Shown here: positions 51,422 to 58,856 of the stretch, piece by piece
Layout of the letters: the number at the start of each line of letters is the position of its first letter
Numbering within the stretch: position 1 is the stretch's first letter
Origin: Amycolatopsis sp. WQ 127309
GTDB lineage: Bacteria; Actinomycetota; Actinomycetes; Mycobacteriales; Pseudonocardiaceae
Assembly (NCBI RefSeq): GCF_023023025.1
Contig: NZ_CP095481.1
Span: forward strand, 5,221,001-5,285,000
Direction of reading: 5' to 3'
Length of the DNA: 64,000 bases
The notes under the pieces: model-generated
The model's input: only the letters and a program-made list of their open reading frames with translations
What the model was told of the DNA's origin: nothing
Database searches by the model: none
Program-made: the position numbers and the translations under genes

Positions 51422-52505
51422 GACCGGTGCTTCCGTAATAACGGTCACCGGCCTGGCCGACGGTCGTCGTCCCGTGGAAGTCGTACTTGTTGCCGTGGTG
51501 GACGGAAGTGGGCGTAGGCGGCGCGGGGGAGGGCGACGGCGCGCGCGGCGTGGGTTCCGGTCCGGGCAGCCTCGGGTAGCCGGGCACTCGCACGTACAAA
51601 GCCGCCCCGGTCGCGGTTTTCACCACGGTGTACAGCGACGGGTTGCTGCCGCCGCGGCCGTCGCGGATCACCTTGGTGTGGACCCGCTCCGTGGCGATGA
51701 TCGCGCAGTCCGCGTTCGGCAGGCGGTCCAGGACGTCGGTCACGGCCGCGGACTGCGCGGCCTCGATCGCGGTGGTGACGTCGAGGGTGGTCAGGTGGCC
51801 GGCCGGCGGGATCTGCCCGTGGTGGACGGCGATTCGGATCGTGCCCGCACGGCGGCCACGCGCGGCCCGCTCGATCGCTCCGGCCAGCGTCGTCACGACT
51901 TCGGCGGCCGGCAGTACGGCATCCGTGATCACCGCGACCACCCGCGAAGCACCCGGGGAAAGCTGCTCCGGGGGCAGGGTCACGCGGCACTCGGCCAGCG
52001 CCTGCTCCAGCACCTCGCTGAGAACCGCCGGTGATCCGCCCGCCAGGACGACGATCGACGAGTCGACCGGCGTGGGGCCGGATTCGCTGCCGAGCTTGGC
52101 CGCCAAGACAGTGGCCAAAGCCGCCGGCGAAGTCAATCTGGCGTCCACGTGCGCCGTGGTCGCGCGCAACCCCGGGATCGTCGTGTCGTCGAACCTGACC
52201 GGCAGGATGTAGTCGGCTTCGCTCCGGAATGCCCGATCCTGTGCCGAGCGTCGTTCGTGCCGAGTCCACATCCGGCGCGAGAAGGCCTCGGAGGCGAACA
52301 AGACGCAGTACCGCGATCGGTTGTTGTAGACGTCGTCGAGCAGCGTGTAGAGATCGGTGCCCAGCAGGTTTGCGGTCTCCTCGGAGTCGAGGAACAAGCG
52401 CAGACCCGATGCGGTGAGGTACCTGGCCACCTCCTCGACGTATTCGCGCTCTTCGGCCGCGAACGACAGGCAGAAGTCGTACTCGTACGCGGAGTCGTCT
52501 GTCAT
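51411..52505 (-). CDS. TIR-domain protein with C-terminal RHIM/PP-like motif (TIR1)
   Basis: A 364-aa protein. TIR domain at about 8-140: EYDFCLSFAAEER start, and W80-x3-Glu84 (MWTRHERR), the position of the NADase Glu. Residues about 150-310 form a second alpha/beta domain that faintly resembles a nucleotidyl-cyclase fold (RIAVHHGQ, then TTAIEAAQSAA and IATERVH) without its metal ligands. A Pro-rich linker (310-335) leads to the end motif FHGTTTVGQAGDRYYGSTG (343-361). GGAGAGG precedes the ATG. Expected role: NAD-cleaving or nucleotide-signalling effector activated through its tail. Confidence 0.85.
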   Translation of the reverse strand: MTDDSAYEYDFCLSFAAEEREYVEEVARYLTASGLRLFLDSEETANLLGTDLYTLLDDVYNNRSRYCVLFASEAFSRRMWTRHERRSAQDRAFRSEADYILPVRFDDTTIPGLRATTAHVDARLTSPAALATVLAAKLGSESGPTPVDSSIVVLAGGSPAVLSEVLEQALAECRVTLPPEQLSPGASRVVAVITDAVLPAAEVVTTLAGAIERAARGRRAGTIRIAVHHGQIPPAGHLTTLDVTTAIEAAQSAAVTDVLDRLPNADCAIIATERVHTKVIRDGRGGSNPSLYTVVKTATGAALYVRVPGYPRLPGPEPTPRAPSPSPAPPTPTSVHHGNKYDFHGTTTVGQAGDRYYGSTGHGE

Positions 52506-52531
52506 GGCCTCTCCTGTTCCGGTGCGGCCGG

Positions 52532-53731
52532 TCATCGGTGCGTCACCTCGACGATCACGGTCCGGTTGCGTGCGGCGGCCGCCGGGATCAGCGAGCCGTC
52601 GGGGTTGTGGTCGGGTACGTAGCCGTCGAAGTAGCTGCCGACGCCGACGGTGGCGACCTGCTCACGCCGGGCACCTCGCTCGACGAGGAGCCCGGCCACC
52701 GCGTTCGCCCGGGCGTCGGCCAGCGCGGTCTGGCCCTCCCGGTCGCCGGTGCGGGCGGTCGTCCCGGTCAGCCGCACGCCGCGGCTGCTCCGGGCGGCGA
52801 GCCAGCGGGCGACCGGCGCGATCACCTCACCCGCCGCCGCGGCGTCGCGGAACTCCGCGCGGTCCGGCTGGAACCCGACCTTGCCGTCGTCGGGCAGGAC
52901 GAGCTTGGCGGACTGGTCCAGGTCGAGGTTGTCGGGCAGCGGGACGGGGACCGCGCCGACCGGCGGCACTCCGGTCGGGGCCACTCCGTTGTGGGGCTCG
53001 GGCAACACGGCGACGCAGTCGGCCTTCCCGGCCTTGGCGATCGCCTTGTACAGCTCGGTCAGCTGGCTGTGCCGGGCCGTGTCGAGAGGCTCCTGCGGTG
53101 CCGCCGTGTCGCCGATCCCGGCGAGCAGAACGGTCTTGTGCCGCAGGTCCGGCACCGCGTCGCCGAGTGCGCCCGCGACCTCGCCGGGGTCGGCGTCGAG
53201 CAGACCCGGCTGGCGGAAGTCCAGCGGTGCCACGGTCTGCAGACCGGAGTCGACGAGCACGACCGTGCCCGCGCCGTCCCCGGTCGCGCGAGCGGCGACG
53301 GCGAGCGCGCCGAGCACGTCCGCTTCGGCGACCTTGGCCCGCACGGACGACACCGCGGTGGCGAACTTGCGGACGAACCCCGCCCGGTCGTTGTCCAGGT
53401 TCGGTGTGTTGTTGGCGTCGGAATAGAACGTGGCGGTCGCGGTGGCCTCTGGGCGCCCGTCGACGCTGACCACCGAGACCTTGGGACCCTCGGTGTGGTC
53501 CGGGACGGTGGCGACCGCGGCTTGGACGATCCGACCGACCTGCTCCGGCAGGATCGGCTGAGGGCTGCCTGCGCGGCCGCCGGCCGCGACGGCGAGCGGC
53601 CCCGCGGCCTGGCACTGCCCGGTCTGCGCGGCCACGGGTGCCACGGCGTCCGAACCGGAGCCGCACGCGACGAGAGCAGGCAGCACCACCGCCACGGAGA
53701 GCAGGATGCGGGGGAGACGAGATCTGAACAC
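52532..53731 (-). CDS. OmpA-like-domain lipoprotein
   Basis: A 399-aa exported protein. Lipobox ALVACGSG near residue 22 marks a lipid anchor. The central part (about 110-260) has alternating strands and helices reminiscent of a VWA fold (TVVLVDSGLQT). The C-terminal OmpA-like domain has VGFQPDRAEF, then TGTTARTGDREGQTALADAR and RNRTVIVEVTHR, the peptidoglycan-binding pattern. GAGGAACC precedes the GTG. In this operon it may tie the system to the cell wall. Confidence 0.8.
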   Translation of the reverse strand: MFRSRLPRILLSVAVVLPALVACGSGSDAVAPVAAQTGQCQAAGPLAVAAGGRAGSPQPILPEQVGRIVQAAVATVPDHTEGPKVSVVSVDGRPEATATATFYSDANNTPNLDNDRAGFVRKFATAVSSVRAKVAEADVLGALAVAARATGDGAGTVVLVDSGLQTVAPLDFRQPGLLDADPGEVAGALGDAVPDLRHKTVLLAGIGDTAAPQEPLDTARHSQLTELYKAIAKAGKADCVAVLPEPHNGVAPTGVPPVGAVPVPLPDNLDLDQSAKLVLPDDGKVGFQPDRAEFRDAAAAGEVIAPVARWLAARSSRGVRLTGTTARTGDREGQTALADARANAVAGLLVERGARREQVATVGVGSYFDGYVPDHNPDGSLIPAAAARNRTVIVEVTHR

Positions 53732-53737
53732 GGTTCC

Positions 53738-54370
53738 TCACAGCTTTCGGATGTCGGGCCGGGCGACGCCGGGGCCGAGGGCCGCCAGACCGTGGCGGTC
53801 CCCGGGCCCGAACGACTCGGTAGCGGGGCTGGGATGCATCACGGCACGGGCCCGCAGGGCGTGGCTGAGCCCCAGCGCGTGTCCCAGCTGGTGGCGCAGG
53901 TGTGCGACGGTCGCGTAAGGGGTCAGCACGCAGAGACCGCGGTCGAGGTACGCGTCGCCGTGCGCCGCGCTGAGCGCGCAGCAATCTTCGCCGGCGGCCG
54001 CGGGACGGACGACGATGCTGCCCGAGGCCACGTCCACGGCTCGCGCCACAGGTGGGTGCGGGGCGGCCGGCTGCAGGTCGATCCGGGTCAGCAGGCTCAG
54101 CTCGGCCACGACCTCGTCGAGATCGGCCGGCGGCGTCCACCCCGCCGACTCGGCCGGCCTGACCGTGACCGGGCGGCCCGAACGCCAGCGGACCGGGTGC
54201 CGGCCATGGCACCGGGCGAAGGTGAAGTCGACGCCGTGGGCCATGGGCGGCGGTCCGGCGGGCCACAGAGTCGGCGGGAGTGGCGCGGGGGGTGCCGGCT
54301 TGCCGGCTGTGCGCAGGGTGACGTCCGGATACCGGCCCAGTGGCCCGGTCGACGTCCGGCGGGATCGCAT
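53738..54370 (-). CDS. Matrixin-like protein with catalytic Glu replaced by Gln
   Basis: A 210-aa protein. RHQLGHALGLSH (His160, His164, His170) followed by AVMHP (Met178) is a metzincin zinc site with its Met-turn, but the catalytic Glu of HExxHxxGxxH is Gln161 (codon CAG; GAG would restore it). It should bind zinc and have little or no protease activity. The first 45 residues are Pro-rich with no evident signal. It follows the zinc-ribbon gene with 13 bp between. Confidence 0.75.
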   Translation of the reverse strand: MRSRRTSTGPLGRYPDVTLRTAGKPAPPAPLPPTLWPAGPPPMAHGVDFTFARCHGRHPVRWRSGRPVTVRPAESAGWTPPADLDEVVAELSLLTRIDLQPAAPHPPVARAVDVASGSIVVRPAAAGEDCCALSAAHGDAYLDRGLCVLTPYATVAHLRHQLGHALGLSHALRARAVMHPSPATESFGPGDRHGLAALGPGVARPDIRKL

Positions 54371-54383
54371 GCGTTCGCTCCGT

Positions 54384-54575
54384 TCAGTTCCAGGTCCAGT
54401 GCCGCCGGCAGGCCGGGCAGACGAATCCCGACATGCACTCCTGGCAGAGCCGGCCCGGGTCGTAGGAGCCCGAGCAGGCTTCGCACACGTCGAGCTCCTG
54501 ACGGCAGTGCGGGCAGCGAGGTTTCGGCGCTTCCGCGGCTTCCCGGCCGATGAACCGCTGGTACCACCGGCTCAT
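54384..54575 (-). CDS. Small protein with four CxxC knuckles
   Basis: A 63-aa protein with CPHC, CEAC, CQEC and CPAC, enough to bind two zinc ions (double zinc ribbon). The first 15 residues (MSRWYQRFIGREAAE) are amphipathic. It overlaps the membrane-protein gene by 4 bp (ATGA). Probably a protein or nucleic acid adaptor. Confidence 0.8.
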   Translation of the reverse strand: MSRWYQRFIGREAAEAPKPRCPHCRQELDVCEACSGSYDPGRLCQECMSGFVCPACRRHWTWN

Positions 54576-55414
54576 CCGGCCCGCCGGATTTCCGCGTCAC
54601 CGTCGTCGTCCGGCTCCGCGGCCGGGCCGGACGACGGCAACGGCACCGGGCCGGTCTCCGTCACGCCGGTCTTCGCCGGATCCTGCATGTGCACGGCCAT
54701 CAGGTGCCTCGCGTAGTTCGCGAGCTCGGCGCCGAGTGCCTGGCGCTCCCGGATCGCGGCTGTCATCCGCTCGTCCTCCCGGTCGAACTCCCCGACGCAC
54801 TGGTCGACGACCGAGTCCGCGCGGACCTTCAGCGCGGCCAGCCGGGCGACTTCAGTGCTTTGCTGCGCCGATCGGCGGGCGAAGCGACGGTGGGCGAAGT
54901 ACACGGGGTTGTACAGGCGTTCGGCTTCGAAGGCGGTGCACAGCCCGCTCACGAGGTAAAGGGCGAAGAAGAACCAAGCGGCGTAGTGACCACGCTCGAC
55001 CTTGGCCGCGTCCGGTCCCGCTCCGGCGCCGAACCCGAGCGCGGACTCGGTCAGCTCGGCGCTGTGCCAGCGGACCACCAGCAGCACGACGCCCAGGGCC
55101 AGCCAGGCGATCGTGAGCACTGCGATCGCCGGGACGACCCCGGCTCGGCCGTGGCGCAACCCGGCGAGCGCGATCCCTGCGGTGGCGGCGGCCATCAGCG
55201 CCAGCGCGGTCGCGCCCAGTGCCATCAGCCAGGAGAAGACCTCGGCCTCGTTGAGCAGCAGGTCGAGCACGGCCTTGAACGCGGCGGTGTCGGTCATAGC
55301 GCCGACGAGGATGAGGAGCGCGGCCGCGACGAGACCGAGTGAACCACGACCGGCGAGCAGTTCCGGGGCCGCCCAGCCGGTCGGCTTCTTTCGGTTGCCG
55401 AAGATCCAGTTCAT
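54572..55414 (-). CDS. Membrane protein with N-terminal helices and soluble helical tail
   Basis: A 280-aa protein with about four helices in the first 180 residues (LGLVAAALLILVGAM; WLMALGATALALMAAATAG; IAVLTIAWLALGVVLLVV; HYAAWFFFALYLVSGL), then a cytoplasmic coiled region (STEVARLAALKVRADSVVD) and an acidic end. No family recognised. ATGA overlaps at both ends tie it to its neighbours. Confidence 0.75.
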   Translation of the reverse strand: MNWIFGNRKKPTGWAAPELLAGRGSLGLVAAALLILVGAMTDTAAFKAVLDLLLNEAEVFSWLMALGATALALMAAATAGIALAGLRHGRAGVVPAIAVLTIAWLALGVVLLVVRWHSAELTESALGFGAGAGPDAAKVERGHYAAWFFFALYLVSGLCTAFEAERLYNPVYFAHRRFARRSAQQSTEVARLAALKVRADSVVDQCVGEFDREDERMTAAIRERQALGAELANYARHLMAVHMQDPAKTGVTETGPVPLPSSGPAAEPDDDGDAEIRRAG

Positions 55415-55926
55415 CGTTCGTCCTCCTCGTCGTCGTCGCGAACGGCCGTCGGCCGTTCCTGGCCGGCGTCCAGCGGGGGATGGCCGGCGAGCTCGACGCG
55501 GCACCGTTCGTACGCTTCGTTCAGGCGGTTCAGCTCTTCGCTCGCGTGGCCGGCCTGTAGTTCCAGCTCGCGCCGGTACTGCGTCGCCTGGCCGAGGTGC
55601 AGCGCCAGCACGGTCTGGTGGTCGAGGTACTCGGTGCGCACGGATTCGATCCAGGCGGCCACCCAGGACTCGATGACCAGATCGAGCGCTGCGCCGGTGC
55701 CTTCGTCGACCGCGTCGCCCAGCTGTTCCACGAGCTGGCGCACGCGCTGACGGCACGTGCCCCGGTCCGGGGCGGGCGGCATGTCGAACGGCACCGCGCG
55801 CCAGCGGTCGATCTCGGTCAGCTGCAGGAAGGGACCGGGCTTGCTGTCGGGGCCGGAGCGGTCGGGCATGACGTCCTGCCAGGTGGGCTGGGCCGGTTCG
55901 GATCTGGCGCGGCGGCGGCGAAACAT
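55411..55926 (-). CDS. Hypothetical soluble helical protein
   Basis: A 171-aa protein with a basic N-terminus (MFRRRRARSE), a central helical domain (about 60-140) and an acidic tail (DDDEEDER). No signal or membrane helix and no known family. AAGGA precedes the ATG; the stop overlaps the next gene. Confidence 0.7.
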   Translation of the reverse strand: MFRRRRARSEPAQPTWQDVMPDRSGPDSKPGPFLQLTEIDRWRAVPFDMPPAPDRGTCRQRVRQLVEQLGDAVDEGTGAALDLVIESWVAAWIESVRTEYLDHQTVLALHLGQATQYRRELELQAGHASEELNRLNEAYERCRVELAGHPPLDAGQERPTAVRDDDEEDER

Positions 55927-55968
55927 GGTGAATCCTTCGCGGTGGTGGTGTTCGGGAACGTGAGGGAA

Positions 55969-56700
55969 TCAGCGCGGTGCCACGGGCTCGGGCGGTGCGG
56001 GCGCGATGGGGGCATCGGGCTCGTGGATCCAGCCCGGCAACCGGGGCCGGGCCAGTTGGAGCAGCGGGATGAGCGCGCCACCGTCGGGGTGCCGCCGCAC
56101 GAGGTGGCGTTCGTAGGTGCGGCACCGTCGCTGGGCGTGTTCGTGGTGCAGCTGGATCCGGGCCAGGGTCAGCCGCTTGCGGGCGACGATCGCGCCTTGC
56201 AGCCGGGCCAGCTCGACGTGCAGGGCGCGGGTTTGCTCCGCCGCGCGTTGTTCTGCCTGCACGAGCGGGTTCCGGCGCCGGTCGTGCTCCCGCTGCCGCC
56301 GGGTCCGGACCAGCTGGTCGTCCACTCCGGACTCGACGGCGTTGCGCCGGATCAGCTCGGCCTCCGCAGGCACCGCCGGCACCGCGGCCAGCCGGGTGCG
56401 GGCGTCGGCCGCCTCTTCCTCGGCACCGGCGATCTCGCCCTCGAGCTCTTCCCGGCGGCGGACGAGCGGCTGGATGTCTTCTTCCTGCCGGAGCAGCTCG
56501 CGCGCGGCGAACACGTTGAGATGGTGCTGACGCACCCCGTGGTACGGCGTCGCGGCGAACTCGCTGTCCGCCGGCAGAGCGGGGAATCCCGACTTGCCGT
56601 CTTGGCGCCCGGCCCGGCGGTCGGCCAGCCGGGCCACGAGGCTGTACCGGAGCGCTCTCTTGCGCAGCTTTTCGGACTCTCGTTCCGGGTTCTTCGGCAT
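55969..56700 (-). CDS. Hypothetical coiled-coil protein
   Basis: A 243-aa protein, very rich in Arg, Glu and Ala, with long coiled-coil segments at about 70-105 (REELEGEIAGAEEEAADART) and 130-195. The last 20 residues are Pro-rich (APIAPAPPEP). No known family. AGGAGG precedes the ATG. A 141-bp gap upstream could hold a second promoter for the rest of the island; it contains a direct repeat GTGGATCGGG at 56787 and 56821. Confidence 0.7.
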   Translation of the reverse strand: MPKNPERESEKLRKRALRYSLVARLADRRAGRQDGKSGFPALPADSEFAATPYHGVRQHHLNVFAARELLRQEEDIQPLVRRREELEGEIAGAEEEAADARTRLAAVPAVPAEAELIRRNAVESGVDDQLVRTRRQREHDRRRNPLVQAEQRAAEQTRALHVELARLQGAIVARKRLTLARIQLHHEHAQRRCRTYERHLVRRHPDGGALIPLLQLARPRLPGWIHEPDAPIAPAPPEPVAPR

Positions 56701-56841
56701 GACGCCTCCTGGCGGAAGGTGGCGCGGCGTGCGCCGGACATCTGGGGGTGGTGACGTCGAGCCTGTACCGGCTCAGTGGAACGGCGGTGGATCGGGAATG
56801 GACCGCGCGAAGCGTCCACCGTGGATCGGGTTTGAGCGGGG

Positions 56842-57186
56842 TCAGCCCGCTCGGAACCAGCGGCGGATCAGGCTCCCCGTGATGGCGAGCAGGACGAAGA
56901 AGATCACCGCCCGGACGAGATCGCCGTGATCGTCCGCGTTGCCGCTGTAGGCTGCGGCTCCGTAAGCGAAGTAGACGATGTCGATGAGCGCGATCGCCAG
57001 CACCCACCGGCCGGCGTACGAGCGGGCTCGCGAGATCTGGTGGTAGGTGTTCCGGCGGTCGCTTCGGTCGAGGTAGTCCCCGTTGTGGATCGTCTGCTCA
57101 CCCTGGGAGATGTAGTTCGTGCCGCCCTCGGTGTGGTTGAACTGCCGGCCACGTGGATCGCGTCCGTGATCAGGTGGCGAGGTCAT
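56842..57186 (-). CDS. Two-helix membrane protein with N-terminal RHIM/PP-like motif
   Basis: A 114-aa protein. Residues 20-36 read EGGTNYISQGEQTIHNG and match the tail of the TIR protein encoded just upstream (GGTxYISQGxQT). After a basic linker come helices at about 61-80 (WVLAIALIDIVYFAYGAAAY) and 91-108 (AVIFFVLLAITGSLI). So the motif faces the cytoplasm on a membrane anchor. ATGA overlap with the TIR gene. It could be a membrane receptor or a pore-forming executor switched by the TIR protein. Confidence 0.8.
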   Translation of the reverse strand: MTSPPDHGRDPRGRQFNHTEGGTNYISQGEQTIHNGDYLDRSDRRNTYHQISRARSYAGRWVLAIALIDIVYFAYGAAAYSGNADDHGDLVRAVIFFVLLAITGSLIRRWFRAG

Positions 57187-57782
57187 CGCCGACCACCTCC
57201 TGCTCCGTGGTTGTTGACCGTCTGCGTGCCCTGACTGATGTAGCTGGTCCCGCCGGACACCGATGTGTACTGGTTTTGCGGGCCGCTCGGCACCTGCCGG
57301 CCGGGACCTTCGGCTGCGGTCTCCTCGCCGGCGTCCGTGAGCTCGTCGATCAGTCCACGGAGGTCGGTGGCGAAGGTCTGGTCACGGAGCCGCCGGAAAG
57401 TCGACCGAGACAGCGATCCGATGTCGGCAGGCAGCTCCACGAAGGACGGGAGCCGTACATCGTCGAGGAGCACCGGAACCACCGGGATGCCGCGCTCGAA
57501 GGCGGTGCGCAGTTCGGACCTGACCCAGTCTCGCGGATCGGCCAGCCTTGGCCGGCCGTCCGCATCTTGAGCACCGAGCCAGTGAGGTCCGATGATCGCG
57601 AGCACGAGATCGGCTGCGGAAACCGCGTCTCGGATGGATTCCGGGTAAAGTTCGCCTGGCAGAAGCGAGTCGCGGTCGCGGAAAACACGGTGCCGGCCGG
57701 TCTTCTTCGCGAATCCGGTCGCAACCTCCCGTGCCACGTGCACGCTGTCCTCGGTGCGGTAGCTGATGAATATGCGGCGCAT
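57183..57782 (-). CDS. TIR-domain protein with C-terminal RHIM/PP-like motif (TIR2)
   Basis: A 199-aa protein. TIR domain at 1-150: RRIFISYRTEDS start, box 2-like RDRDSLLPGE, and W86-x3-Glu90 (DWVRSELRTA) with the putative NADase Glu. A Gly/Pro linker (150-169) leads to VSGGTSYISQGTQTVNNHG (175-193). The same motif lies in the next gene product. First gene of the leftward island; GGGAGAAA precedes the ATG. Confidence 0.88.
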   Translation of the reverse strand: MRRIFISYRTEDSVHVAREVATGFAKKTGRHRVFRDRDSLLPGELYPESIRDAVSAADLVLAIIGPHWLGAQDADGRPRLADPRDWVRSELRTAFERGIPVVPVLLDDVRLPSFVELPADIGSLSRSTFRRLRDQTFATDLRGLIDELTDAGEETAAEGPGRQVPSGPQNQYTSVSGGTSYISQGTQTVNNHGAGGGRR

Positions 57783-58156
57783 CGATCATTTCTCCCTTCT
57801 GCGCGCCCTGCCAGGCACAATCCGGCGCACAGTGGGGGCGCCTACAGGATTCGACGGCATTCGACAATCGAGTTCGAAGTGGAACTCGACGTTACTCCGG
57901 TGAATTCGACGCTCTAAGGATCGACGTCGAGCTCGTCCTCGTTACGGTGTTTTGAAACGTTACTTCTGGTGAGAGATGACCGTCGTGAGGCGGTGTCCCG
58001 GCTTTTTCGTACGACGGTGATCGATCATGCTCGTGCTTCCGTCCTCGGGCGGTGATCGGGTACGCGGACACCGCCTTCACCCGTTTGCGACGATGATGCG
58101 TGGCGCCGATGGACCGGGCATGGATCGGATGTGTACCGCTCGGCAGGGCATTGTGA
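57783..58156. other. Intergenic region upstream of the TIR island
   Basis: This 374-bp region separates the TIR2 and Nudix genes. It is lower in GC than the genes around it and repeats TTCGAC at 57850, 57860 and 57905 (TTCGAA at 57873). It holds the inverted repeat listed separately. Short frames here look non-coding. The island promoter should lie between 57790 and 58000. Confidence 0.6.
57868..57889. promoter_or_regulatory. Inverted repeat upstream of TIR2
   Basis: TCGAGTTC-GAAGTG-GAACTCGA is a perfect 8-bp repeat 86-107 bp upstream of the TIR2 start, within the cluster of TTCGAC repeats. It is a candidate operator for the island. Confidence 0.5.
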
Positions 58157-58735
58157 TTGACTCGGGAAGTGATCGACGACGGGCCGAAGCCCCCACCTCG
58201 TACCTGGTCGCGGCTGCGTTCCGCCAGTGTGTTCTCGTCGCCGTGGTTCGACGTCCGGCGGGACGCGGCCGTCCGCCCGGATGGTTCCGCCGGCCGGTAC
58301 GACCACGTCGTGTCCAGCGGCTCCGTGACGACAGTGGCGCTGGCGGAAGACGGTCGTGTCGCCGTGACGCGGCAATGGATCTACACCCACGAGCAAACCC
58401 AGTGGCGGCTGCCCGCGGGCCGGATCGACGCCGCCGACTCCGATCCCCGGGGCGCAGCAGCAAGGGAGTTGCGTGAAGAGACCGGGATCTCCGCGCTGCA
58501 CTGGCGTCATCTCGGCACCGTCAACTGCGCGGATTCCTTCACCAACCATCGTGACCACGCGTTCCTGGCGACGAGGCTCGACCACGGCACTGCGCGCTTG
58601 GAACCCGGCGAAGCTGACCTGCGCGTACACCTGATCCCCTTCGAAGAGGCGTTGTCGCTGGTCATCGACGGTCGAATGCCCCACGCCGGCAGCTCGTTCG
58701 CCTTGCTCATGGTTCGCGCACTGGGCGTGCGCTGA
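58157..58735 (+). CDS. Nudix hydrolase
   Basis: A 192-aa Nudix-fold protein. The box region reads PAGRIDAADSDPRGAAAREL followed by REETGI: the REUxEE core is intact, but the early Glu of the box is altered and one residue is inserted. It resembles ADP-ribose/NDP-sugar pyrophosphatases. TTG at 58157 has AGGG upstream; GTG at 58169 is an alternative. Its place beside a TIR island is suggestive, since TIR enzymes make ADP-ribose derivatives, but the link is inference. Confidence 0.85.
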   Translation: MTREVIDDGPKPPPRTWSRLRSASVFSSPWFDVRRDAAVRPDGSAGRYDHVVSSGSVTTVALAEDGRVAVTRQWIYTHEQTQWRLPAGRIDAADSDPRGAAARELREETGISALHWRHLGTVNCADSFTNHRDHAFLATRLDHGTARLEPGEADLRVHLIPFEEALSLVIDGRMPHAGSSFALLMVRALGVR

Positions 58736-58803
58736 GCCCGTTCACCGTTTCCGGAAACGCAGGAGACGTGCAACGTATTGTCGATTGACCGGTTTCGGAT
58801 GAA

Positions 58804-58850
58804 TCCTCGGAACAAGCGCAATCGCGCTTGGGAATAACAAATTCCGAGGA
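58804..58850 (+). promoter_or_regulatory. Leader hairpin covering a ribosome-binding site
   Basis: TCCTCGGAA (58804-58812) pairs with TTCCGAGGA (58842-58850), and inside it CAAGCGC-AATC-GCGCTTG forms a second stem (58813-58830). The outer helix buries most of the GAGGAG that serves the ATG at 58857, so translation is probably conditional. Confidence 0.55.
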
Positions 58851-58856
58851 GTCGTC

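Noticed and set aside
52532..53731. Flagellar MotB or outer-membrane porin as identity of the OmpA-domain protein
   Set aside because: It has a lipoprotein signal and a large soluble middle, no MotB-type transmembrane start and no MotA neighbour.
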